IMG/VR virus record: IMGVR_UViG_3300048924_000100
Coordinates: 1-64,000 of that record
Reading direction: 5' to 3' (one strand)
Length of the DNA: 64,000 bases
From: a virus
Shown in pieces: positions 32,558 to 42,229 of the stretch (its first letter is position 1; the number at the start of each line of letters is the position of its first letter). The translations under genes and the position numbers were made by a program. Below the pieces are notes generated by a model. The model ran no database searches. It was given only the letters and a program-made list of their open reading frames with translations, and was not told the origin of the DNA.

Positions 32558-32591
32558 TACCCTACCTAACCCATTTGGGTTAGGTAGGGTA
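32558..32591. terminator. Bidirectional terminator between convergent units
   Basis: Perfect 15-base stem TACCCTACCTAACCC (32558-32572) and GGGTTAGGTAGGGTA (32577-32591), loop ATTT, followed on the + strand by CCTTTTATTTTTTG. Confidence 0.9.
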
Positions 32592-32615
32592 GCCTGTCCA
32601 TCCTTTTATTTTTTG

Positions 32616-33614
32616 TTATGCGGCAGCTGTTGTTACGCAGCAGGCTTCGATGCCCTTAGCCATTTGGCTAATGCATTCACGCGTTTGCTCTGCCAGCTTG
32701 ATGATCACCATGATACTTGCCATTACACGCTTAAGTTCGGTGATCTCTTCGATCAGTTCCTTTTTGCTGTACTGGCTACTGCTCAGACCGTTGATCTTTG
32801 CTTGAGTATCTTTGATAGCATGCTCATGCTCGTTCTTCATTGCTCGGATAGTTTCCAGACTGTTGTCTGTAGCTTCGAGACAGCGGTGTGACCAGCTGAT
32901 CCATGCCTTGGTTTCAGCCAAGCCTTTGCGTGGCTCCTTCATCCCTGTGAAGCCGTTCAAGAACGTCTGGATAGCATGACCCAGTACCTTACGATCGCCG
33001 CTACCCTTGGCGTACTCTTCCTTGCGCGCAGTCAGCTCCTCGTAAAGAGCCTTGAACTTCTTGGCACACTCGTTCAACTTGGGCTTGTCAAGCAACTCAG
33101 CTTCGAAGACTTCCTTGATGAGTGGGGCAGCTGCCTGCTTAGCCTTGGCCGGTTCGGCCTGCTTGAGCTCTTCAACCTTCTTCGTGAGTTCCTTCTTTTT
33201 AGGAGAGGCTTCAGAAAGTGTTGCGACCTTCTTCTCAACCTTGGCAACAACTGCCTTGACGTTCTCCTCGGTCACCTTTGGAGCTTCAACTTCCTTAACA
33301 GCTGCTTCAGTCTCCTTGACGACTTCTTTAGCCGCGGTCGAATCTTCCTTGTTCGTTTTGCCAAAGAAGAAGTCCCAGATGGAGGTGAACATCTTCTTGA
33401 TGTATTCCCACATCTTGGCGATGCCATCACCGAGGTCGCTGAGGAGGCCTTCAGTGCCCGTTACAGACGAGCGGGTGATATCGTTGGCGTCGAGTACACC
33501 AATGATGTAACGCTGCGCATACGTGAGGTCAAGGCTCTCAGAGCCATTCAGCGAATCCAGCAGGCCGTCCATGACGGTTTCAACGTGGCTTACTTCCGGT
33601 AATGTATCGAACAT
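32616..33614 (-). CDS. Probable virion protein, Ala/Lys/Glu-rich
   Basis: 332 residues. The ATG at 33614 has AGGAAG 7 bases upstream; a TTG two codons earlier is less likely. The N-terminal 90 residues are a compact region with aromatic helices (MWEYIKKMFTSIWDFFFG). Residues about 95-165 are extremely Lys/Glu/Ala-rich and probably helical, and the C-terminal half is helical. Such composition fits inner-head or scaffold-like proteins of giant phages, but this is inference. Orientation matches the fibre block and lysin. No enzyme motif. Confidence 0.6.
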   Translation of the reverse strand: MFDTLPEVSHVETVMDGLLDSLNGSESLDLTYAQRYIIGVLDANDITRSSVTGTEGLLSDLGDGIAKMWEYIKKMFTSIWDFFFGKTNKEDSTAAKEVVKETEAAVKEVEAPKVTEENVKAVVAKVEKKVATLSEASPKKKELTKKVEELKQAEPAKAKQAAAPLIKEVFEAELLDKPKLNECAKKFKALYEELTARKEEYAKGSGDRKVLGHAIQTFLNGFTGMKEPRKGLAETKAWISWSHRCLEATDNSLETIRAMKNEHEHAIKDTQAKINGLSSSQYSKKELIEEITELKRVMASIMVIIKLAEQTRECISQMAKGIEACCVTTAAA

Positions 33615-33633
33615 GATCAAACTTCCTAGAGGG

Positions 33634-36477
33634 TTAGAAAAGGGTTAGTGCGCTGTTGGTCATCTTGAGCGGACGGCCATTCAATTCTTCGCTGATATCC
33701 AGGGTCTCTTCACCAGTTACGTTAGCAAACGCCACGTGACCTTCCATGCGCCCCATCAAAGCATCCACCTGTTCTTTACTCCAGGCCAAGATGTCCAAGC
33801 TGCGAGTGGTGATGTTGAGTTTATCCCCAGTGTCCATGTCCAGCATCCGGAAGAAGCATTGAGCTGCATCTTGTCCGGTACGCCAGATCCTGCCTTTCAC
33901 TTGCCGCAACTCGTGTTCCCTGAATGGGGAATCCAACCCGATGATCTGGTTAGCCATCAACAACGGATAACCTTCCTTCAGACTGTTGTACACGGCCACC
34001 AAAGGATTGGTACGCTGGTCCTCACCAAACTTCTTGATGGTGGGTTCCCGGTCGCTGCTGTTCTCGCCATACACCGATACAGGCTTGTAACCCTGAGCGG
34101 TCAAGTAATCAACCGAGAGTTTCAAGGCTTCAACGTAAGAGGTAAAGATAACAGTCTTCTTCTCTACGTCGTCAATGTACTTAGGCAACTCAGCGTGAGC
34201 GATTAGATCCTTAATGGCATTGATACGTGCACGACCCAAAACGTTGCCCAGGGCTTCACCACGGATCTTCAGAGCCAGGTACTTAACCGCTGATTTCACG
34301 TTACGGAACTCAGCCAGCTCAGGACCCCGGATACCACGTTCGATATCCTCCTCTACAGACTTGCAGAAGGCACTGTCAGCTGCATCCGTGAAGTTGTTGT
34401 ACCCTTGGGTGCGGAACCGATTAACGACCGCCTTGTAGCGCTGTAGCTCGGCCAACTCTTTTGGGTGCTTCAGGACCGTGTGCTCATAGCGTTGAACCAC
34501 ATCGTTATAGAACACGATGAATTCTGCCATGTGTGCATTGTAGAAACGAACTCGCTCCACAATGTAGGTCTGCATCTCCAAACGAATAGCGTCCAAGGTG
34601 TACTTCTCCCCGTTAGGGATTTTAACCTTGATGATCTCGAACGGAGGAGGATCACCCATACCAGCCAGTTCAGGGATAGAGAACTTGCCACGACCGATAC
34701 GATTCGCCAGCAACGCGATAAGCGCAGGACGGTTACGACCATAGCTCGCCATGAAGAACTCTCTAGCGGGCTTGTCGAAGTGTTTATCGATAAGGCAGGT
34801 GATAGGGTAGATCTCACTCCCAAGTGCCTTCAGCGGCGTCCCAGACATCGGTAGCGCATCCTGGAACAACCCGTCATCCGCCAACTCAACCAATCGACGC
34901 GTTTGCTTAGACTTCATGTCGTTAAAGTTGTGAGACTCATCGACGATCAGACTAAACTGTTGCTTGTTGCGTTTCATGGCTTCATTAAACCATTTGCGCA
35001 AGTGGTCGTAGTTGTTACCCTGGAGGAACTCGTAGTGCACGATGTAGTAGTCGTAGTCATCGGTCAACAAACGACCGGATGTAGACGTCCATACGCGTGG
35101 CATCTCATGGAAGTGCTTGCGCATGTTACCGAGCCAGACTTCTTCCACGATGTTCAGAGGGCAGAGGATGATGCACTTGTTATCACTGACCAACGTTGAC
35201 CACATTAACGAGGTCACGGTGTTGTGTGTCACGATCCAGTTATCAACAATGTACAAACAGTCTTCACTGTCAATACTGATGCAGGCGGTTTCGATCTGCG
35301 GTTGTTGTTCGATAGCCACCAACTTGAGTTTGAGGTTCTCGTATTGATGTAGATCAACAATCTCACCTAACGGAACGCCTACCAGGCTGTCCACTAACCC
35401 GACCATGTCACGGTGTTTAAAGGTCACCTTGAACGAAGTGCCGAAGAGTTCCTGAGAAGCCACCCCTCCAAGACTCCACATGAGCTTCTGGAAGTTGGTA
35501 GCACCGTAGACGTTGTCCACAACCACCGATACGCCAGCCTCTGACAGATGACACCCTGACTGCTCGATCATGAGCTTAGCGATCTGGTGTCTTTCCCCGT
35601 AGGAGAGTTCTGTCACTGGGTCAGCCATATGTATACCAGCAGTCAGCAGACCGGTAGCAATCGTGAGCAAATCCAGATGAGAAGATGAGGTGTCTTCATT
35701 CACGTTACCCACCAGTGGGATGTGGTAACTGAACTGGTCGAAGTGATTGATGATGTCCCTGGTTGTAGTGACGTAGGTCTGGGCGACGATGTTACCTTGT
35801 TCGTCAACACCGGCCTCGGCCACTTCCCACAGATGTAGCGGGTGTGATTCAGCAGTACGGCCATCCTCAAAGGTAAACCGGAAACTCTCGGTAACACCTT
35901 GGGGGAAGTAACCCGTGATGTTGGCAACGTTCCCCTTGGGTCCTATCACCTGGTCACCTATCTTAAGGTCACCAAGGCGCTTCCAGCCACCCGGTACTTT
36001 AACCTGGGTGTTCAGGGGCATTGCTTTACCGCTACCTACTGCCGCATCGAGCAACAATCCTTTAAGGTGGTAGCTGGGCTTAATGATGGGGTACTGTTCC
36101 AGGAACTCACGTTGTTTGGGGAACGGTGCTACCTTGAACCGCTCCAGTCGTTTGAAATCAAACTGTTTGCCGATGGGGTTAACAGTGTCCTTAATCCAGG
36201 TTTCTGTTTCAAGCAGGTGCTTTAATTCAGCCAGCTCTCTACGACGACTACGGAGGTTACGAACCTTCAGCAACTCTCCCAGAACCAGATGCAGTTCTAC
36301 CAAGAAGAAGTTATGGACCTTGATGGTATCCCAGGTTTCCCTGCGGATCTGCCATTTGGTAATAAGGGAGCTGCTGTAGAACTTCTCAATGTCTCGTGCC
36401 AGTGCGCCGTATGAAACCCCTGTGATGTGAACGTATACCCCAGTTTGCTTTACAGCAACTGAAAATAAGTTGAACAT
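33634..36477 (-). CDS. SNF2/SF2 helicase interrupted by an intein
   Basis: 947 residues as translated, of which 268 are an intein, leaving a 679-residue helicase. Motif I is split: DAAVGSGK ends at residue 151 and Thr420 follows the intein. The other SF2 motifs are in place: Walker B VDESHNF (512-518), motif III MSGTP (544-548), VIFTSY, and motif VI QVKGRIWRTGQ (858-868), which is the SNF2-type arginine finger. The spliced protein should be an ATP-driven DNA translocase or helicase acting in phage DNA replication, repair or packaging. GGAGG lies 7 bases before the ATG. Without splicing the P-loop would be broken, so splicing controls activity. Confidence 0.9.
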   Translation of the reverse strand: MFNLFSVAVKQTGVYVHITGVSYGALARDIEKFYSSSLITKWQIRRETWDTIKVHNFFLVELHLVLGELLKVRNLRSRRRELAELKHLLETETWIKDTVNPIGKQFDFKRLERFKVAPFPKQREFLEQYPIIKPSYHLKGLLLDAAVGSGKAMPLNTQVKVPGGWKRLGDLKIGDQVIGPKGNVANITGYFPQGVTESFRFTFEDGRTAESHPLHLWEVAEAGVDEQGNIVAQTYVTTTRDIINHFDQFSYHIPLVGNVNEDTSSSHLDLLTIATGLLTAGIHMADPVTELSYGERHQIAKLMIEQSGCHLSEAGVSVVVDNVYGATNFQKLMWSLGGVASQELFGTSFKVTFKHRDMVGLVDSLVGVPLGEIVDLHQYENLKLKLVAIEQQPQIETACISIDSEDCLYIVDNWIVTHNTVTSLMWSTLVSDNKCIILCPLNIVEEVWLGNMRKHFHEMPRVWTSTSGRLLTDDYDYYIVHYEFLQGNNYDHLRKWFNEAMKRNKQQFSLIVDESHNFNDMKSKQTRRLVELADDGLFQDALPMSGTPLKALGSEIYPITCLIDKHFDKPAREFFMASYGRNRPALIALLANRIGRGKFSIPELAGMGDPPPFEIIKVKIPNGEKYTLDAIRLEMQTYIVERVRFYNAHMAEFIVFYNDVVQRYEHTVLKHPKELAELQRYKAVVNRFRTQGYNNFTDAADSAFCKSVEEDIERGIRGPELAEFRNVKSAVKYLALKIRGEALGNVLGRARINAIKDLIAHAELPKYIDDVEKKTVIFTSYVEALKLSVDYLTAQGYKPVSVYGENSSDREPTIKKFGEDQRTNPLVAVYNSLKEGYPLLMANQIIGLDSPFREHELRQVKGRIWRTGQDAAQCFFRMLDMDTGDKLNITTRSLDILAWSKEQVDALMGRMEGHVAFANVTGEETLDISEELNGRPLKMTNSALTLF
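35221..36024 (-). other. Intein (class 3-like) within the helicase Walker A motif
   Basis: 268-residue in-frame insertion between Lys151 and Thr420 of the P-loop. It begins with Ala, not Cys or Ser (AMPLNTQVKVPGGWKRLGDL, the block A layout), and ends VTHN before a Thr. Class 3 inteins replace the first nucleophile with a Trp-Cys-Thr triplet, and all three are present at intein positions W66 (HLW in block B), C248 (ACISID in block F) and T266 (VTHN in block G), with the last His267-Asn268. The middle (about 100-215) is a partial, degenerate LAGLIDADG-like region (ATGLLTAG, MWSLGG). Activity is inferred. Confidence 0.88.
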
Positions 36478-36519
36478 TGAACTGCCTCCAGTGGCAATAC
36501 TTTAAAAAGAGGGAAAGTG

Positions 36520-37947
36520 ATGAGCGAAGAAAATAAAGGCGTCGAGGTGGAAACCCATACACCTGAAAGCTCCATGGAGCTGCTGAAAGAAATGACTACG
36601 CCAAAAGAAGGCATCGGCAAGCACCTTATGTCCCCGGAAGAAGCAGCCCAGCACGTCCGTGATCCTAGCCAACCCGAAGCAATTAGCTGGGCGGTTCATG
36701 TGAACGACGATGGCCGGGCTGTCGGTGCAACTGTTACCGAACAGTACGCTAACCTCAACACGGTAGACATCCCAAAACTGTGGGGTCACTCCCTGCCGCT
36801 GATCTTCCCACTGCACCGCGCCCAGCCTTCGGATCCAATTCCTGATTGGGCCCAGGCGATGATCATCTTCTACAAAGCCATCCACGGGCAAGACGTTGAC
36901 GTCAGCAACCTGCACATTTATTGCTATCGCGGTCTGGATGGCGAAGAAGAAATTAACTGGTTCCGTTTCCAGATCGGCGAGGTGTCGCACACCTACGCGG
37001 TGCGTTTCAAAGATGTTGATCTGTTCAGGGACAAGATGTTCGAAGAGAACCCACTGGAGTGGACCTACCAGCGTCGTCCTTCTGCCCGCGGTCTGAACAT
37101 GAATGTAACCCAGGCGCCTATAGAGTTGCCACTGAGCTTCTTCCCATTGGAGTTCAGTAAAGGTCCGCTGGATGACCTGTTCGACGGTGATTTCACCCAA
37201 GCGCACGACATCGTTGAACGTCTGAATGAAGACCTCCTCGACCGTCTGTCTGAGCTCAACCGTATCGCCATGAAACTGGCTGATCTGATCGTTCAGAAAG
37301 ACCACGACCTGTACCTGAGCTTCAAAGGTGTTAACGGTCTCAAGCAGATGAACGTGGCACTGGATCGTGTCTATCCAAAGCTGCCTGAATCCGGTGAGAT
37401 CGTTCTGGGTGACGAACCTATCAACATCTTCGAATGGTCCGGCTACAGCAAGGTCGTTCAAGTCAACATCAAGCGTATCAGCCACGGCACTCGCCAGATC
37501 AACCGCATGTTCGACAAGTATCGTGCGTTGATCAATCCACATCCAGCTATCCAGGAGATCTTTGATACCAACCTCAAAGAACAACTGATGGCGTCCAGTC
37601 ACTTCCTTAACCGTGTCTATGGCTTCTCCGCTGCTTACGGCGTGAAGTACATGGAAGAAGTGGCCAACGAAGTGATCGGCAAGCTGAACGCACATGGCGG
37701 CGCTATCGGCCTGGATCTAAACGAGTGGGTCGTTTACGAGTACCACGAAGAAGGTCGTCCGACTCCGATTGAAACCGAAGAGCTGGACTTCAAGAAGCAG
37801 ATCCTCAACAGCTACACGCAGAGCTTCGTAGACGCCCTCTACGGTTACCTGCTCGACGTGCAGAACCCGTACATCAAACCGTACACCTACCGTGAAGTAG
37901 TGGCCGGCGATGACGGTATCGAAGTAGGCACCATCCGTCAGGTATAA
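36520..37947 (+). CDS. Hypothetical protein, 475 residues
   Basis: ATG at 36520 with GAGGG upstream; a GTG at 36517 is less likely. The protein is acidic at the N-terminus, alpha/beta in the first half and mainly helical from about residue 205 (AHDIVERLNEDLLDRLSELN). No known motif, membrane span or signal. It is divergent from the helicase, with only 42 bases between starts and no early-type promoter. Flanked by a bidirectional terminator, it is a single-gene unit. Length and lack of motifs fit a structural or accessory replication protein, unresolved. Confidence 0.75.
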   Translation: MSEENKGVEVETHTPESSMELLKEMTTPKEGIGKHLMSPEEAAQHVRDPSQPEAISWAVHVNDDGRAVGATVTEQYANLNTVDIPKLWGHSLPLIFPLHRAQPSDPIPDWAQAMIIFYKAIHGQDVDVSNLHIYCYRGLDGEEEINWFRFQIGEVSHTYAVRFKDVDLFRDKMFEENPLEWTYQRRPSARGLNMNVTQAPIELPLSFFPLEFSKGPLDDLFDGDFTQAHDIVERLNEDLLDRLSELNRIAMKLADLIVQKDHDLYLSFKGVNGLKQMNVALDRVYPKLPESGEIVLGDEPINIFEWSGYSKVVQVNIKRISHGTRQINRMFDKYRALINPHPAIQEIFDTNLKEQLMASSHFLNRVYGFSAAYGVKYMEEVANEVIGKLNAHGGAIGLDLNEWVVYEYHEEGRPTPIETEELDFKKQILNSYTQSFVDALYGYLLDVQNPYIKPYTYREVVAGDDGIEVGTIRQV

Positions 37948-37959
37948 AAACCACGACTA

Positions 37960-37991
37960 CCTCTAACAGCCCTTTGCGGGGCTGTTAGAGG
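37960..37991. terminator. Bidirectional terminator
   Basis: 13-base stem CCTCTAACAGCCC (37960-37972) and GGGCTGTTAGAGG (37979-37991) between convergent genes. There is no strong T run on the + side. Confidence 0.8.
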
Positions 37992-38004
37992 CGTTATGGC
38001 TGCA

Positions 38005-38766
38005 TCAGGGTACTGGTATTGGAGGAAGGCCTGCTGTTACCAATGCCGCGTTAGCTTCAACGAGGGCTGCTTGGGTTGCAGTAAGACTGTCCTGTGCTTC
38101 GGTAAGATCGGCCTGAGCCAGCAACAACGCATCCTTGGTGGTGATCAACTGCCCTTCCAATTTTGCGATGTACGTATCCTTGTTGGCAAGCGAAGCGGTC
38201 AGAGTCTTTACTTTCGCTACATCGTTGCTAGCGTCAGTGATCAAACCCTTGCGAGTATTCTCATACGCGTCAGCTTGGGATTGGCTTACGTACCCTACGG
38301 TTGGAATGGTTCCCAGTCGTACAGTAGAAGTAACCCCCAGCGTAGCGGTGATGTACTGCTTGGTGTGATCCAGAACCTGTTGCATCGCCAACGCCATCGA
38401 CGGCGGTACAGGACCCAGATCAGCGATCATGCACATGCGCTCGTACGACACACCGTCTACCAACGGGAACGAAGTCAGGTAGGTGGTCGGTACGTAAACA
38501 GGAAGCCCGTTACGGTCCAGCAAAGCACAGATGATCGCACCAGAATCTTTGGCGCGCTTAAGCACTGTTGGGAAGTCTTCAGCAGTGACCCCCACCGGTG
38601 CAAACACCAAACTGTAGAGATCCAGCTTAGCCCCTTCCATCTCGTGGATGGTCCGGGTAGCTTCTACCGTGTAATAGGTAGACTGGTTTACAATCTGGTC
38701 AAATGGAGCAGCTGCTTCGAAGCGACCCGCCGCATTCATCGACGGAATCATGTTTTGGTCAGCCAT
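38005..38766 (-). CDS. Probable virion protein with C-terminal coiled coil
   Basis: 253 residues. The first 165 residues are a mixed domain (AFAPVGVTAEDFPTVLKRA and CALLDRNGLPVYVP). Residues about 175-235 are a long Ala/Leu/Thr/Lys helix, probably a coiled coil, and the end is LPPIPVP. The weak ribosome binding site lies in the end of the upstream gene, 2 bases away, so the two are co-translated. The orientation matches structural genes. No family recognised. Confidence 0.6.
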   Translation of the reverse strand: MADQNMIPSMNAAGRFEAAAPFDQIVNQSTYYTVEATRTIHEMEGAKLDLYSLVFAPVGVTAEDFPTVLKRAKDSGAIICALLDRNGLPVYVPTTYLTSFPLVDGVSYERMCMIADLGPVPPSMALAMQQVLDHTKQYITATLGVTSTVRLGTIPTVGYVSQSQADAYENTRKGLITDASNDVAKVKTLTASLANKDTYIAKLEGQLITTKDALLLAQADLTEAQDSLTATQAALVEANAALVTAGLPPIPVP

Positions 38767-38768
38767 GG

Positions 38769-40112
38769 TTATTCACTCACTACACCGTCATGCAACATTT
38801 GATACTTCGTCAGCACCAGGATCTTGACCTTCCCGATACGACGGGCGACGTAGGTTTGACCGAACCGCTCCACACGGGTGATACCTTGAGGTGGCAGACT
38901 GATCGGAGTTACCGTTTCAGCAGCAGCCAGCAGGTTCTCCATCTGGAAGATGAATTCCATCGTGGTGTCACTCATCAGACCGAAGTCCGAATCTTCCGAC
39001 GAAATCAGCGAGTAGTCAGGGAACAATGCAGTGATCTTTTCCATGCCTACACGGTTGTTCAGCTTAGCCACGAAGGCACAGTTGAGCGACTTATAAAGGA
39101 ACGGAACTTCCTGCATCGATTTTATGACGTGGTCCGTCGTCATGTTCGGAGTCAAGTAGCGATCCACCAACGCCATCATCGTTTCACGATCGGTAATTGG
39201 TGAGTATTGCTTGGCGCCGTTGGTTTTGTTCAGCAGACCATACCGGTCGAAGTTCGGGATAACATAGAACTCGAGCGGGTTGAACAGATCCGGGATCTTC
39301 TCTTCCCAGCGTGGGCGAGGAAAGGCGGAATTAGCGAGGATCTCTTGTTGCAGTTGGTCGAACAGTTGGTCTTCGGCGTCTTTGCCGTTACCCCACCAGA
39401 TGTAGGTCCAGCTACCGACGTTGAAGCTCGGGGTGTTAATGAGGTCCATGATCTGGAATTCAAGAACATCACGGTCGGTGTAGGGCCAAGCGCTTTGGTT
39501 GTTCAGCGTCTTCAGGCGATCTTCGATCACCTTCGGCGTTTCCAAATCCAAGCGAGCTGCGATCTGTTGGAAGTTAGCTTCCATCAGGAAGTCCATCTCT
39601 GCCAACGGCAGTGGATGTACTGCGGTGAACTTAACGCGCGGGAACTGATCCTGGAAGTACGCGTCGGCAAACCACAGGTAGAACTCTTGCTCTTCGCCGG
39701 CAACAAGGTGGTTACCGTGTACGAAACTCGGCAGCCAGATGATGTTGTCGGTTACCATTTCACCGATATCAGTAATCTCGATATCGTTAGAGAAGTTGGC
39801 TTGCAACAGCAACAGCATGTTTGGGCGGCTACTGGTGATGTTACCCAGTTTGGCTTGGGCATAAAGCCAGTCACCCATTTCGATTTGCCGTGTGGCAATC
39901 GCAACTGGCATCTTAACTTCAACGTCATCCGTCGTCGTCAGGAAGTTAACCAGTTCAGTAACAGAAGCACCGTCTGTTTTAGTAAAGGACCCAGGGTCAC
40001 GTTGGTAACTTCTGGATTTATTGGAAAGCTCTCCCAAAGGGGCAGCATTTTCTGGATTGTTGTTATAAAGTGGTGATATACTACCGAAAGACAAATACCT
40101 TGTAACGCTCAT
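38769..40112 (-). CDS. Probable virion protein, 447 residues
   Basis: ATG at 40112 has GAGG at a correct distance; a GTG at 40121 is less likely. A soluble, Asp/Glu-containing protein with many aromatic residues and no membrane spans. N-terminal SVTRYLSFGSISPLYNNN and a repeated Leu/Met-rich middle. No enzyme motif. It is directly followed by the 253-residue gene. Orientation and size fit a virion protein. The family is not recognised. Confidence 0.6.
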   Translation of the reverse strand: MSVTRYLSFGSISPLYNNNPENAAPLGELSNKSRSYQRDPGSFTKTDGASVTELVNFLTTTDDVEVKMPVAIATRQIEMGDWLYAQAKLGNITSSRPNMLLLLQANFSNDIEITDIGEMVTDNIIWLPSFVHGNHLVAGEEQEFYLWFADAYFQDQFPRVKFTAVHPLPLAEMDFLMEANFQQIAARLDLETPKVIEDRLKTLNNQSAWPYTDRDVLEFQIMDLINTPSFNVGSWTYIWWGNGKDAEDQLFDQLQQEILANSAFPRPRWEEKIPDLFNPLEFYVIPNFDRYGLLNKTNGAKQYSPITDRETMMALVDRYLTPNMTTDHVIKSMQEVPFLYKSLNCAFVAKLNNRVGMEKITALFPDYSLISSEDSDFGLMSDTTMEFIFQMENLLAAAETVTPISLPPQGITRVERFGQTYVARRIGKVKILVLTKYQMLHDGVVSE

Positions 40113-40142
40113 AACTCTCACCTCTTCAGTAAGGATGGTCCC

Positions 40143-40595
40143 ATGTTAGCGGTCTTTAGAGAGCTAACCAACAGATCTATAGAATTTGTCCTCTCGTTGA
40201 CAAAGGGTGAAACGCTTGAAGAGCAATTGACATCAGCTTTGAAGACTTCGATCTTCCTAGTGACTGTCCTCATGTTTACAGCCACCAGCCTTGCGATTGC
40301 GAACTGGAACATGCGAACGGAACTCTCGGATGTAGAGGTCGGTATTTCTAAAGTAAACCTTTTGTTCGACGGGGACAACGGTGGGCCTATTAAAGGGTTC
40401 ATCAGGATCAATGACATGTTGGCGGGGCAGAACATCGCCCTAAAGCAAGAGAACATCCTGTTTCTCAGGACTAACGCCCGTCTGTTTGAACAGAATCACT
40501 GGTTGCGTTTGCAACTGCTCCAGACTCTGGACGAGAACGAACTCCTGCGTAGAAACAACAAAATGCTGGTTGATAAAGTCCTTCGTAACAGGTGA
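40143..40595 (+). CDS. Membrane-anchored coiled-coil protein
   Basis: 150 residues. One membrane span at about residues 35-56 (IFLVTVLMFTATSLAIANW) is followed by a long polar helix rich in Leu, Asn, Gln and Arg (LRTNARLFEQNHWLRLQLLQ) that should form a coiled coil. A single anchor plus an extended coiled coil resembles an inner-membrane spanin, but no partner lipoprotein is visible nearby, so the role is unsettled. The start lies 30 bases from the divergent gene. Confidence 0.6.
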   Translation: MLAVFRELTNRSIEFVLSLTKGETLEEQLTSALKTSIFLVTVLMFTATSLAIANWNMRTELSDVEVGISKVNLLFDGDNGGPIKGFIRINDMLAGQNIALKQENILFLRTNARLFEQNHWLRLQLLQTLDENELLRRNNKMLVDKVLRNR

Positions 40596-40653
40596 AATGA
40601 TTCTTCACCCTGGCACCCATTAATGTGTAACTACACCTCTTAGGGGCGCCACA

Positions 40654-42171
40654 ATGGACGAAATTATTCCAACGATAAACATGGTCGTTTATCTCATTGC
40701 AAATGCCTTAGAACCCAAGGAAGGACGTCGTAAGCAACATTACTACTTGGGCGGGCATGGTTATACCTACGATGTCAAAGAAGAGGGCAAGAAGAAACTT
40801 GCCAAGGACGTAGCCACCTCCACGGGCTATTACACCGGTAACAAACAAAAGCCAAACACTGTTGTGGTGGTGCAAGACATCGTGAGTCTGACTGTACCGA
40901 ACGGGCACAGTTTGATCGACAGCTTGATGAAAGGATTCTTGGAGGTTCTTAAAGTAGCTAATGAGCGTAAGCAGAAGAACTTGTGGATCATTACTCCCCA
41001 CAAGGAACTCGAGCTCATCAGCAAGCTGCAAGAGCCCGCATGGAAAGTTATAACGGGTCAGGAAGTGAAGGTGGGTAAGCACATCCTGACGCCTGAAGAA
41101 GTTAAGACTGGCCTTGCGATCTATGAACAGCTGGAAATCCTGAAGGCCGATAAAGAGCGTAAACTGTTCTTTGACCTCGCAGGTTCCGCTGAAGGTGGTC
41201 TGGGTAACCGACTAGCACACAAACAAATGGAGATCGCTGAGATCGCCAGCGTCTGGGGTCACGAGGAGAAGCCGGATGTTTCGGTGATGTCTCGTAAGGA
41301 CTATGAGAACCCGGAGTCGGATTTTAACAAGATGGTCGACGCCACTCGGTGGTACTTCGAAACAGGTAATCGTTCGAAGTTTTACGACTTGCTGCATGGG
41401 TACCGGGTCTACAATTTTGGTAAAGTGGAGCCCGACAAAAACTACTACGGAAAAATCACCCCTGACGTCACGTATTCGAAGTTGTACAGCTTGGAACCAA
41501 TTACCCTGTTGGACAAGATGTATGAGTTTACCGCTAAAAAGATTGCGAACCCAGATGGGTACCTTTCTGCGGGAACGCTCAACAACCTCACGGGTAAAGA
41601 CGTTGCGCGTATGTTGGACGGGATTCCTGCTGTTAAGGAAAACAACAACCTGGTATCACCTGTTACTAAAGGCAACGGTAAACCGGTCCTGATCGAACTG
41701 ATCTCGCCTGTATTGATGTCGTATCGTATTCGTGAGTTCTTGGACACCATGGACATTGTGCTGGAGTCGTTCCTTAAAAAGGATGACAACAATGTCTTCG
41801 GAGCAACCAAGTTCTATGACATCACGGATCAGATCTTCGTTAAGGAAGCCAATACCAAAGGTGTTGTCAAGTTGAAGTTGCATCCCGAGTTTAACCAACT
41901 CAAGACGGCATTTAAGATACCGGTAGAGCACCGCAATGCGGTTAAGCCCGTACCGATCATGTTGTCGATTGGTTATGACATCCCGACGCGTAACTCGTTT
42001 AACTCGGTTGAAGACCCCGATGTGGAAGTATGGGTGGCTGTTGACTCCCGTAACGAGCAAGGCATGCGTTACTGCACACTGGTGAAGACTAAAGACTTCA
42101 TTTATGTACAGACTGCGGCTGGGGCTAATCTTCGCGTGTTGTCAGAAGCGGAACTGGGTAGAAAGTCATAA
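40654..42171 (+). CDS. Hypothetical 505-residue protein, possible RNase H-like fold
   Basis: AGGGGCG before the ATG. The first 215 residues have a loose RNase H-like layout: a strand (NMVVYLIANA), a Gly-rich hairpin, a helix SLIDSLMKGFLEVLKVANER, a strand LWIITPHKE and a late GNRLAHKQMEIA helix. The usual first Asp and the Glu are not clear, so the assignment is weak. The C-terminal half is a separate beta-rich domain. Ends at a bidirectional terminator. No other motif. Confidence 0.55.
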   Translation: MDEIIPTINMVVYLIANALEPKEGRRKQHYYLGGHGYTYDVKEEGKKKLAKDVATSTGYYTGNKQKPNTVVVVQDIVSLTVPNGHSLIDSLMKGFLEVLKVANERKQKNLWIITPHKELELISKLQEPAWKVITGQEVKVGKHILTPEEVKTGLAIYEQLEILKADKERKLFFDLAGSAEGGLGNRLAHKQMEIAEIASVWGHEEKPDVSVMSRKDYENPESDFNKMVDATRWYFETGNRSKFYDLLHGYRVYNFGKVEPDKNYYGKITPDVTYSKLYSLEPITLLDKMYEFTAKKIANPDGYLSAGTLNNLTGKDVARMLDGIPAVKENNNLVSPVTKGNGKPVLIELISPVLMSYRIREFLDTMDIVLESFLKKDDNNVFGATKFYDITDQIFVKEANTKGVVKLKLHPEFNQLKTAFKIPVEHRNAVKPVPIMLSIGYDIPTRNSFNSVEDPDVEVWVAVDSRNEQGMRYCTLVKTKDFIYVQTAAGANLRVLSEAELGRKS

Positions 42172-42179
42172 GCACCTTA

Positions 42180-42214
42180 CTAACTACAGGAGCCTTACGG
42201 GCTCCTGTAGTTAG
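42180..42214. terminator. Bidirectional terminator
   Basis: 15-base stem CTAACTACAGGAGCC (42180-42194) and GGCTCCTGTAGTTAG (42200-42214) between convergent genes, followed by GTTTAT. Confidence 0.85.
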
Positions 42215-42229
42215 GTTTATGGCTGCTTC

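Noticed and set aside
40607-40640. CATTAATGTGTAACTACA before the gene at 40654, partly like the early promoter
   Set aside because: The TAYATTAY core is broken and the spacing differs.
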